Source of the DNA: Nostocaceae cyanobacterium
Lineage (GTDB): Bacteria > Cyanobacteriota > Cyanobacteriia > Cyanobacteriales > Nostocaceae
Assembly (NCBI GenBank): GCA_030065825.1
Contig: JASJCY010000001.1
Coordinates: forward strand, 17,232 to 81,231
DNA: 64,000 nucleotides
Direction: 5' to 3'
The first letter of the stretch is position 1, and each line of letters begins with the position of its first letter. The notes beneath the pieces are model-generated. The model was not told the DNA's origin, searched no databases, and saw only the letters and a program-made list of their open reading frames with translations. Below, piece after piece: positions 9,517 through 17,023 of this stretch. The translations under genes and the position numbers were made by a program.

Positions 9517-10917
9517 TTACAGGCGATTATTTACCCAATTATCATGTGGTGCAAGATATGAGCCATCTAATTGTCTAAATCCTTCAGGAGTCAGTTCAGT
9601 TATTAAAACCAGATCCGAGGCTTGAGTTCGCCCTTTAGTTAAATCAATCCTAACGCCACCGAGATCAAATTTAGACACAGCAATCTGCTTTAAGAAATTC
9701 TCACGATTAATTTTACCTGGTATTTCTTGGAGAATTTTTAGGGTCATTTTGCCAACAATATAGCCTTCTAAGAAAACATTATTAAATTGATCACTCTTGA
9801 CCTTCGATTCCGCTTCTTTGACACGATAACTCTTGAGCTTCGATTTCGCTTCTTTGACAATAGGCAGATCGGACTTCGACTTCAATAGTGGTACTACTTG
9901 GGTCATGATCACTTTGTCTTTGATACCATATTCTTCTAAGTCTAATTTTAATTCTTGAGCATCAGCAAAGGATAGGGATGAAATAAGCCAATTGTTTCCT
10001 TCATCTTGAGCTAATTTGATAAATCGTGCAATATTGCTAAAAGTCCCCGCTGTTACCACTAATTTACAGTTTATTCCTCTTGTTTTTTCCCATTGTTTCA
10101 AGGAGTCATAGCCTGGTTTCACATAGGGGGTATTACGCTTATATAATCCCACTGGTGCAAGTATTGTTTTGCCCTTCTTTTCCTTCTTTTTATGGTCTAA
10201 AAACTGGTCATAGAAGCCCACAATCTCCTCGTCTGCCCCTACTTTTTTTAAACTCTCCCTTAAACCTTCTAATCCTGACATACCATAGCTATCATCTTGA
10301 ACATAAGCACAGATTTCACTGGGTTTTATACCTTTCTTTAAAGCCATCTTGACCACCATTTCTATTTCTTGTGTGTAACTGGCTCGGTAATTGATAATTA
10401 GCTCAGAAGACTTAGAAGAGTCTCGCAACAGTTGCGCTCCCGTTAAGAAACCCACCGCTGGAACCTGTTTTTTCTTCAAGATAGGTAATGTCACTTTGGC
10501 TGTTGGTGTACCAACATTACCAATCATCAATAAAATCCCCGAATCAATTAATTTTTTTGTCTTTTGACTGGCAACTGGTGGTTCATAATAGTCGTTTTCA
10601 AAAATTATCTCAATTTTTTTTCCCTTGACCAATTGACCATTTAAAGCGACTTTCAACCCTAATTTTAGGTTATTTCCTAGAGCTTCTTCCTGTCCTCTCA
10701 ACGCCAGTATAGACCCCAGTCGGATGGTTCGTTGGGTAACGCCTTCTTCCATGACCTCCGAGGTTCCTGTTGTGCAGCCATTCACCAATATCCAGCCAAA
10801 GCTGAGAACAAAACATCTCATCAAAGACAACTTAAGAGAATTACGAATTAGACTTTTGATTTGTCTGGCTCTGAGGCTCCCTTCTTGACTGGTTTTTTTT
10901 TCTTTTTCTCTCGACAT
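9517..10917 (-). CDS. ABC-type substrate-binding lipoprotein (Peripla_BP_6, LivK/UrtA-like)
   Basis: A 466-residue leucine/urea-type extracellular binding protein. The ATG at 10917 has AAAGGA about eight bases upstream. An in-frame ATG at 10821 (MRCFVLSFGW) would give a more typical short lipoprotein signal. Either way a hydrophobic segment ends in a lipobox-like LVNGC, suggesting a lipid-anchored protein. The body has IRLGSILALRGQEEALGNNLKLGL and the ligand-fold segment IGNVGTPTAKVTLPIL. No permease or ATPase gene adjoins it, so a sensory role, or feeding a distant transporter, is possible. The start region overlaps the 3' end of a dead IS4 transposase in another frame, indicating that the gene sits on a mobile-DNA junction. 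Confidence 0.78.
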   Translation of the reverse strand: MSREKEKKTSQEGSLRARQIKSLIRNSLKLSLMRCFVLSFGWILVNGCTTGTSEVMEEGVTQRTIRLGSILALRGQEEALGNNLKLGLKVALNGQLVKGKKIEIIFENDYYEPPVASQKTKKLIDSGILLMIGNVGTPTAKVTLPILKKKQVPAVGFLTGAQLLRDSSKSSELIINYRASYTQEIEMVVKMALKKGIKPSEICAYVQDDSYGMSGLEGLRESLKKVGADEEIVGFYDQFLDHKKKEKKGKTILAPVGLYKRNTPYVKPGYDSLKQWEKTRGINCKLVVTAGTFSNIARFIKLAQDEGNNWLISSLSFADAQELKLDLEEYGIKDKVIMTQVVPLLKSKSDLPIVKEAKSKLKSYRVKEAESKVKSDQFNNVFLEGYIVGKMTLKILQEIPGKINRENFLKQIAVSKFDLGGVRIDLTKGRTQASDLVLITELTPEGFRQLDGSYLAPHDNWVNNRL

Positions 10918-11401
10918 ATTTTTGTATTCCTTTACCTTTAATCTGCTGACATTGAATAGTGGAATAACTGTAAGCAAAAGCTATTAATAAAACCAGAGAA
11001 ATCAAGCGTTTATCTTCAACATTGGTGTCTGATAAATTATAACCACTCTTCTTGAAATATCTAAACATTTATTCTATATCAAACCTTTGTTTATAGGCAA
11101 AAATAACAGACTCTAGGCTTTCCAGCTTTCTTAAGATAAACCATCCTTGTTTGGATGCGACTCCGTTGATTTTACGTTTCCACTTACAGGCAACATTAAA
11201 ACTAAAAAAAACACGAGTCTTTGTGACTTTAATTCCTTTGATAAAATAATAAAACCCAGGTACTAATCCCAGATTATTTAGCTTAATTTCCTTCGGGAGA
11301 GGGAAGAGGGAACGGGCAACAAGCTTGGAGTGAAATTTTTGTCCAAAGGTTTGGTTGCCCGTGAGTTTCCTCTCCCAAGAGCGCGGGTCTGAGTCCCCCA
11401 C
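10841..11401 (-). pseudogene. IS4-family transposase C-terminal relic
   Basis: Minus-strand reading gives GWFILRKLESLESVIFAYKQRFDIE, a TAA stop, then MFRYFKKSGYNLSDTNVEDKRLISL. This is the C-terminal half of an IS4-type DDE transposase. The stop falls inside the YREK signature (Y-x2-R-x3-E-x6-K), directly after the catalytic Glu. The N-terminal catalytic Asp residues are absent, and the tail after QKYVERKRKK departs from the family where the next gene starts. Non-functional. Confidence 0.8.
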
Positions 11402-11577
11402 CTGTTGCCGGCAAGCGTTGATGGAGATTTAAATCCCCCATCACAGGCAGTCCTGTTCCCTATTAAGAATTCCCTGTTCCCTTTTAATTAAAATATCTTT
11501 TTCTAGCATGAAATTTCACACCCCATATATATAAAGCTTTTCAAGCTATTTCGTCACCCCCTCAGTGAAATAATAAA
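11402..11577. other. short spacer between two relics
   Basis: It contains a fragment of the dispersed TTCCCTATT-type heptamer repeat near 11455-11485 and an AT-rich tract. No gene was recognised. Confidence 0.4.
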
Positions 11578-11730
11578 TCAACATTTACTTTTAGAACCAT
11601 CAGGCATAGTAGCACCCCAAAAGTTTGTAAATTTTGACTTAATACCGCTCAAAATAGTCTCTGACAAATTAGCATTGGTAAAATTGCTAAAGCTTAAATT
11701 AGCATTACTCAGATTAGCATTACCTAAATT
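11578..11730 (-). pseudogene. C-terminal relic of a second pentapeptide-repeat gene
   Basis: Fifty codons read NLGNANLSNANLSFSNFTNA..., then FTNFWGATMPDGS and a TGA at 11578-11580. The NAxLS pattern is pentapeptide repeat. It is cut exactly at 11730, where the IS end CAGTAGACCC begins, so the N-terminal part was lost when the IS joined here. It cannot be the missing end of the 689-residue fusion, which has its own complete repeat block. Confidence 0.8.
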
Positions 11731-12420
11731 CAGTAGACCCAAAAGTTATGCATTCGCCAAGAAAATAGTAGTTTCTGATATATTTTTCCAAAAATTATCA
11801 AAAGCTGTTTATTATCAATTAATGATAAGCTGAACTTATGATAACAGGTCTACTACTTGACGTAAAAACTCAAGCATTTGTTTGAGGGTAAATAGATAGG
11901 AAAAGACTTGTCGAGAACTTCTTTTTAAACGACTAAGATAATGCCATATTAAATAAATCCAAATATTAATTATTAAAAATGCTCAAGCTAAAAAGATAAA
12001 TCGAATTATGAGATTTTTAATAGTTGTTTTAATGAGGGATTAATTTTTCATCCGATAGCTACTTTCAATCCCGAATCTCAGACGATAATCATCATGTATT
12101 AGGTGCAATGACAATTTAACTTTATGGACTCCATAAACAAAAAACTCTTGCCCATGACCTCGTCTTTTACCTTTCTTATACTTACAAATTATCCAAACAT
12201 GAAAACTAACTTAACCATATTTATCACTGTTTAAAGAGTAAGTCCTGTTTGTAACTACCTCTACCTCGAATTAATTGTCTAGTCCCTCCAGATTTACCTC
12301 GAATAATAACTGGCATTTCAAAGGGAATATTCAAAGCTAACAACCATTGCTTCTTACTGGTAAATATTAGTTTTTTAAGTCACTACGAACACAGCGATCG
12401 CAGAACTTTTCGCTCTACTC
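11731..12420 (-). mobile_element. decayed DDE-type insertion sequence (right arm of composite)
   Basis: The ends are CAGTAGACCCAAAAGTT at 11731 and CTTTTCGCTCTACTC at 12420. The minus strand between about 12390 and 11790 reads, with stops, as the C-terminal part of a transposase: PFEMPVIIRGKSGGTRQLIR, YKKGKRRGHGQEFFVYG, DDYRLRFGIESSYRMKN. Only about 690 bp remain, so the N-terminal catalytic part is deleted. The RFGIESSYR block is IS4-superfamily-like, possibly ISH3, but the family is not settled. The inner flank AAATT differs from the outer ATATT by one base. Confidence 0.75.
11790..12390 (-). pseudogene. degenerate DDE transposase
   Basis: At least three in-frame stops interrupt an otherwise well-preserved protein pattern. 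The order is ALNIPFEMPVIIRGKSGG, SFHVWIICKYKKGKRRG, QEFFVYGVHK, DDYRLRFGIESSYRMKN*SLI, then a hydrophobic FLIINIWIYLIW tail. The amino-terminal DDE residues are missing. It cannot act, but it identifies the IS family whose ends bound the 5.1-kb insertion. Confidence 0.75.
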
Positions 12421-12704
12421 ATATTGACTGAGACAACTTGTTATTTTTAACCATCCCAGAAATATTTAAATCTTCTACTACTATCTTTGCGTGGTTTTTG
12501 CATAAGTAAGTAGTGATTTTATCAAGAGTGTCTTTTCTGAGGTTGGCAACACGAGCCTGTAGTTTGGTAAGTTTAATTTTTGCTTTATACCTGTTATTAC
12601 TTCCTTTTTCTTTACGAGCTAACTGTTTAGATAAACGTTGTAATTTAGCTAGTTGTTTTTTGTAGTGTTTAGGATGATGATAATTCTTTAGGGAGAATGT
12701 TAGG
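12421..12704 (-). pseudogene. tnpB: tnpB middle fragment (helical region and RuvC Glu)
   Basis: The minus strand reads KNYHHPKHYKKQLAKLQRL, LARKEKGSNNRYKAK, RVANLRKDTLDKITTYLCK and VVEDLNISGMVKNNKLSQSI with no stop. This is the central part of TnpB with the RuvC-II Glu in VVEDLN. It breaks exactly at the ATATT duplication, and its continuation is at 7043-7286. The amino-terminal part is cut at 12704, where a 216-bp tandem repeat array begins. Order of events: tnpB insertion, then the 5.1-kb insertion. Confidence 0.9.
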
Positions 12705-13338
12705 AAACGATAATATATTTATGTCATCAAATCTTGATAAAAAAATGGGCAGGGGTATCCACCCAATACCCATATTATAGCAGAAATTTGGTATCTGTAA
12801 ACCCTGAAATCTCGTCGCGCGCCAAATGATAATGGTTATCAAACTCAGTAAATTCGATATGAAAAGACCATTTTGAAAATTGCAATTAAATTTTACAGTT
12901 AAGCCGTCAGAGGTGTCAGGAAACGATTATATACTTATGTCATTAAATCTTGATAAAAAAATGGGCAGGAGTACCCACCTAATACCCATATTATAGCAGA
13001 AATTCGGTATCTGTAAACCCTGAAATCTCGTCGCGCACCAAATGATAATGGTTATCAAACTCGCTAAATTTGATATGAAAAGACGATTTTGAAAATTGTA
13101 ATTAAATTTTACAGTTAAGCTGTCAGAGGTGTCAGGAAACGATAATATATTTATGTCATCAAATCTTGATAAAAAAATGGGCAGGAGTACCCACCTAATA
13201 CCCATATTATAGCAGAAATTTGGTATCTGTAAACCCTGAAATCTCGTCGCGCGCCAAATGATAATGGTTATCAAACTCGCTAAAAATGGCATAAAAAGAC
13301 GATTTTGAAAATTTTAATAAAATTTTACAATTCAGCCC
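12702..13338. repeat. three tandem 216-bp repeats
   Basis: Copies begin AGGAAACGAT at 12702, 12918 and 13134, a 216-bp period, with over 90% identity by eye. The third copy fades near 13338. Each has a small inverted repeat (ATGGGCAGG...CCCAT). Because 216 is divisible by three, a minus-strand frame stays open through the array, but it is repetitive and has no family resemblance, so I do not call it a gene. Function unknown. Confidence 0.85.
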
Positions 13339-13361
13339 CGACTTCACAGAAGTTGTCGGGG
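13336..13361 (-). terminator. hairpin downstream of the PATAN-REC gene
   Basis: CCCCGAC (13336-13342) pairs with GTCGGGG (13355-13361), with an inner CTTC/GAAG pairing. It sits eight bases past the stop of the minus-strand regulator. A T-run does not follow directly, so it may be a weak terminator or an RNA-stabilising hairpin. Confidence 0.5.
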
Positions 13362-13368
13362 TTGTAAC

Positions 13369-14685
13369 TCAACTTAAATGCATAAATATAATCTTCAGTA
13401 AATCTGCCCTAGTGAATGGTTTACTTAAATACCCCGATACCCCCATAAACCTGGCTTTAACTTGCTCTACAATTCCTTTAGTACCAGTAACCATAATAAT
13501 GGGAGTATGTTTAAACTTAGAATTACTGCGAATCATCCGACATAATTCATAACCGTCAATTCCTGCCATGTTCAAATCTACTAATATCAAATCTGGTTGA
13601 TGACGAATAATGGAAATTGGTGCATGTAATGGTTCGCTAATAGTAATTACAGAAAAAACTTCATCGTCCAAGAAACGACTAATTTCTCTTAATAATGTAA
13701 GACTTTCATCTACAGCCACAATTTTATAATGTTTGCGTCCAGTGGTGGCAGGATTTACATTTTCAGATTCAGCTTTGGTGTTATACTTTCTCCCATTACC
13801 AATTACCCCTTGATTACTACCAACTATAAAGGGATTTTCTGATTGCATAATTAAAGAATTGCTTTCCCCGTTACTCATTGGTAATTTATCAAAGGGTGGA
13901 TCTGGTGCATGGAGTACAATTCCCCCATTGATAATGTAAGGGTATATGTTTTTTGCTAACTGGAGTTCATCTTGATTTAAAATTACTGCTAAATGGCGTA
14001 AACTTAACCCTTTTAACCAGTGAGTCAAATTTTTTTCTGTATCTAACAAGATTTTTTGGGGATTATTTGTATTCTGAATCCAAAGATATGGACGTTGATA
14101 AGGTGAAGAAATTACTGGTGCCATTGACTGCCAAGCTTGTAATCTTTGCTGACAAAAATTGAGAATTTTTTCTACATCTAAATTACAAATTCTCGTAATA
14201 TTATCCAGACTATTTGTTAATTCATAACTGCCTTGTTTAATAGCTAAAAATGACTCAATTACCTCTTTAACTAATTCTTGAATTAACAACGCTGCTTGTT
14301 GATGATTAAGATATTGTTGGTTAATTAACCAACATATAGCCTCATACTCAGGATGCTTGGTAGATTGAGGTGATGATTGGGCTTCAAACATCACCCGCAT
14401 TTGCAAGCGAATATCATCAGTTAAGGTGGGAATTTGATGAGATAAGCGACGTAAGTGCCTCTCTAACCTATCGAAGGGTGCGACGGAATGACTGGCATAA
14501 ATTATTTTACCTGAATCTAAATAAATAGACCAAGAAACTGAATTACTCAATGCTTGTAAGCAAGTAGTTTCATAACAACTCCATAAGTGCCTGAGTACAC
14601 TCCGGGAAGCTATTTTGGTAAATGTGCCATAATTATTAGTGACTTGGGGAATTGCTGTGGAGATTGGAACCATATATTGTATCAC
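13369..14685 (-). CDS. PatA-like response regulator (PATAN + REC)
   Basis: A 438-residue cyanobacterial regulator. The N-terminal region (about 25-190) matches the PATAN/PatA-type domain (WSIYLDSGKIIYASHSVAPFDRLERHLRR is the usual start), followed by a variable linker. A CheY-like receiver spans about 318-437, with phospho-acceptor Asp370 in LILVDLNMAG and the conserved Lys422 in SKPF. The first acidic site is AVDES rather than the usual D-D pair. There is no DNA-binding output domain. The family includes PatA (heterocyst pattern), PixG and other motility regulators, so it probably relays signals by protein contact. No histidine kinase adjoins it. Confidence 0.88.
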   Translation of the reverse strand: MIQYMVPISTAIPQVTNNYGTFTKIASRSVLRHLWSCYETTCLQALSNSVSWSIYLDSGKIIYASHSVAPFDRLERHLRRLSHQIPTLTDDIRLQMRVMFEAQSSPQSTKHPEYEAICWLINQQYLNHQQAALLIQELVKEVIESFLAIKQGSYELTNSLDNITRICNLDVEKILNFCQQRLQAWQSMAPVISSPYQRPYLWIQNTNNPQKILLDTEKNLTHWLKGLSLRHLAVILNQDELQLAKNIYPYIINGGIVLHAPDPPFDKLPMSNGESNSLIMQSENPFIVGSNQGVIGNGRKYNTKAESENVNPATTGRKHYKIVAVDESLTLLREISRFLDDEVFSVITISEPLHAPISIIRHQPDLILVDLNMAGIDGYELCRMIRSNSKFKHTPIIMVTGTKGIVEQVKARFMGVSGYLSKPFTRADLLKIIFMHLS

Positions 14686-15466
14686 TAAATCTAATGGTAT
14701 TTTTTGTCTTGGGAACTCTTAACAGGGAATAGGGAATGGCAAATGGGGAATGCCCTCTGGTAATGGACTATAGCAGTTCTAAATCATTTAAATATAAGGG
14801 AGGGTCGGTTATTCTAAGCTGGAAGCACTAATGACAAATGAGGGTCATCAACAAAAGTCTCACAACTCAAAATTAACTATTTTTCTTGCCAATATTTCAG
14901 TATTGGAGGATATAAATAACATTAATATGCTTTAATATCAAGATGCTATTGAAAATATTAAATTTTATGAAAAATATATTGATGAACACAATGACTGTAT
15001 GCAGAAAGTAGTTTGTGTTGTGATTTTATCCATGAGATTGGTGTTAAAAAGCATTGGAATCCTTTGATTTTTAAGCTTATTTTAACTACATGAAAACTTT
15101 ACTAAAATCTGCAAAAATTACGTAATTTTTTGCTGTTATCTGTGCTATATATTATGAAATATCGACCAATAGGGCTAATGGATACCCCTTGTAATATTAG
15201 CCTCACCTCCAGAAGGGGTGGGGAAGATGCGGCAACTATATAGTAACTAATCAGTCGGACTTGATTATGAGATATTATTTTCTCAACCAAAACCTAAGTT
15301 AAATTTTTTGCTTCCATAAGTAGGTGTTTCAGTAGTACTCAAGCCTTGAGGCGCGAACTAATCTACTAGCAAACAGCGTACTTATAGTAGCTGCCTGGAT
15401 TTCAAATATATACTTTGAAGGGAGGGAAATTTAGCTTTGGAGTTAAACATAATATAAATAGTAGTT
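14686..15466. other. 781-bp intergenic region
   Basis: It lies between the divergent PATAN-REC gene and the VWA gene, so promoters for both should lie here. It shows a short GGGAATAGGGAATG repeat fragment near 14725 and AT-rich sequence. Open frames here are short with no recognisable features. GAAGGGAGGG near 15417 is purine-rich but too far from the ATG at 15467 to be its ribosome site. Confidence 0.5.
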
Positions 15467-16141
15467 ATGTTAGATACAGTTCAATTAGATGAAGTAGTTG
15501 AATTCGCGGAGAATCCCGAACCGCGTTGTCCTTGTGTATTGTTGCTAGATACTTCTGGTTCGATGCAAGGAGAGCCTATCGAAGCTTTAAATCAGGGCTT
15601 GTTGGGCTTTAAGGATGAATTAGTGAAAAATTCTTTGGCGTCTAGGCGAGTAGAGGTAGCAATAGTTACATTTGATAGTCATATTAACGTGGTACAAGAC
15701 TTTGTAACTGCCGATCAATTCGAGCCGCCGATATTGACAGCCCAAGGGTTGACAAACATGGGTTCGGCAATTCATAAAGCCTTAGATATGATTGGAGAGC
15801 GTAAGGCACAGTATCGAGCCAATGGTATTGCTTACTACCGTCCTTGGGTGTTTATGATTACTGATGGTGAACCCCAAGGGGAATTAGATGATGTAGTCAC
15901 CGAAGCAGCAAAGCGTTTGCAAACGGATGAAGAAAATAAGCGGGTAGCTTTTTTCTCGGTGGGTGTGGAGAATGCTAATATGACGCGCTTAAGTCAAATA
16001 GGTGTGCGTACTCCCTTAAAGCTGAAGGGATTAAATTTTGTGGAGATGTTTGTGTGGCTCTCAGCTAGTATGTCAGCGGTTTCTCATTCCAAGGTAGACG
16101 AACAAGTAGCGCTACCACCTATTGGCTGGGGTTCTGTATAA
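15467..16141 (+). CDS. VWA-domain protein, TerY-like
   Basis: A 224-residue single von Willebrand A domain. The metal-ion-dependent adhesion site is intact: DTSGS at residues 28-32 (LLLDTSGSMQG), the downstream Thr in GLTNMGSA, and Asp133 in MITDGEPQG. There is no signal peptide, so it is cytoplasmic. TerY-type VWA proteins act as adaptors with a PP2C phosphatase and a kinase in stress-linked phosphorylation modules, and exactly those two genes follow. The stop overlaps the start region of the phosphatase by about 20 bp, implying translational coupling. Confidence 0.9.
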   Translation: MLDTVQLDEVVEFAENPEPRCPCVLLLDTSGSMQGEPIEALNQGLLGFKDELVKNSLASRRVEVAIVTFDSHINVVQDFVTADQFEPPILTAQGLTNMGSAIHKALDMIGERKAQYRANGIAYYRPWVFMITDGEPQGELDDVVTEAAKRLQTDEENKRVAFFSVGVENANMTRLSQIGVRTPLKLKGLNFVEMFVWLSASMSAVSHSKVDEQVALPPIGWGSV

Positions 16142-16985
16142 GGAAGTCACGGATTCAAAAGCCACCTGGTTCGATACACAGCTAGCTGTGGGACAAAATT
16201 CTATGAACATCTCTGAAAAAATACCTGGTTGGCGGGTAGTAGCTGCCTCGGTATGTGGAACAAGTCATATCAAAAACTCTCAATTGTGTCAAGATGCCCA
16301 TCACTGGCAGATATTGCCAGATAATATTTTGGTGGTGGCAGCAGCGGATGGGGCTGGTTCTGCAAGGCTGGGGAAAGTGGGTGCGATGGTGGCTGTGGAG
16401 GTGGCAATTGAAACTATATGCCTAGGAGAAGTTACCCAAAAAACCCTGGCAGAAGATGAGCGGGTGCGATCGCTTTTGAGTGAGGCGCTGTTAGCTGCTA
16501 AAAAAGCTGTGGAAGAAGAGGCAGTTGCTTGTGGGGCACAACCCCAAGATTTAGCTAGTACGTTAATTATTGTCGTAGCTACCCCAGAAATGGCGGGGGT
16601 GGCACAAATTGGGGATGGTGTGGCGGTGGCAGGAGATGGTATGGGTAATCTCAGAGCGCTGACTATACCCGATAATGGTGAATATATTAATCAAACTAAT
16701 TTTCTCACCTCAGTTGGAGCCTTGGATACAGCACAAGTTAGTTTATGGCGTGAAACTGTTGTTAATGTTGGTGTCCTCACCGATGGTTTGCAGATGCTAG
16801 CTATGAATATGGCTATTGGTGCACCTCATAAACCATTCTTTTTCCCCCTGTTTGACTTTATAGGCAAAGCAGAGGACAAAACAGCCGCAGGGGAACAGCT
16901 AGTAAGATTTTTACGTTCACAAAAGATTACACAACGTACTGATGATGATTTAACCCTCGTCCTGGCAGCATTTTGTAGCAGTTAG
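16122..16985 (+). CDS. PP2C-type serine/threonine phosphatase
   Basis: A product of up to 287 residues related to PP2C_2 phosphatases that remove phosphate from Ser/Thr with two metal ions. Visible motifs: CQDAHHW and AAADGAGSA (metal Asp), QIGDGVAVAGDG, VLTDGLQ, and TDDDLTLVL at the C terminus. The first ATG overlaps the VWA gene. A second at 16203 (MNISEKIPGW) is equally plausible and removes 27 poorly conserved residues. It lies 38 bp before the kinase gene. It probably reverses the action of that kinase, with the VWA protein as scaffold. Confidence 0.88.
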   Translation: MAGVLYKEVTDSKATWFDTQLAVGQNSMNISEKIPGWRVVAASVCGTSHIKNSQLCQDAHHWQILPDNILVVAAADGAGSARLGKVGAMVAVEVAIETICLGEVTQKTLAEDERVRSLLSEALLAAKKAVEEEAVACGAQPQDLASTLIIVVATPEMAGVAQIGDGVAVAGDGMGNLRALTIPDNGEYINQTNFLTSVGALDTAQVSLWRETVVNVGVLTDGLQMLAMNMAIGAPHKPFFFPLFDFIGKAEDKTAAGEQLVRFLRSQKITQRTDDDLTLVLAAFCSS

Positions 16986-17023
16986 CGGCGGGTCAAACAC
17001 TATCCCCATACTGATATTCTCCC

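Larger units (their letters stand above)
7287..12420. mobile_element. 5.1-kb composite insertion inside tnpB
   Basis: The outer ends are inverted repeats: CAGTAGACCGAAAAGTT... at 7287 and, read inward from 12420, GAGTAGAGCGAAAAGTT..., with 25 of 28 bases identical. ATATT is directly repeated outside both ends (7282-7286 and 12421-12425). The flanking tnpB halves rejoin in frame (…KLSQSI + SDCGFYEF…) if the element and one ATATT are removed. Contents from left: an IS-end remnant (7287-7399), two intact genes, an IS4 transposase relic, a pentapeptide gene relic, and a decayed IS (11731-12420). It looks like cargo mobilised between two related IS ends. Later rearrangement inside it is likely. 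Confidence 0.85.

Noticed and set aside
12927..13292. 121-codon open frame in the tandem repeats
   Set aside because: It exists only because the 216-bp period is divisible by three. It repeats itself and has no protein family features.
15102..15290. 62-codon minus-strand frame before the VWA gene
   Set aside because: No ribosome site, no recognisable pattern and AT-rich background. More likely chance.
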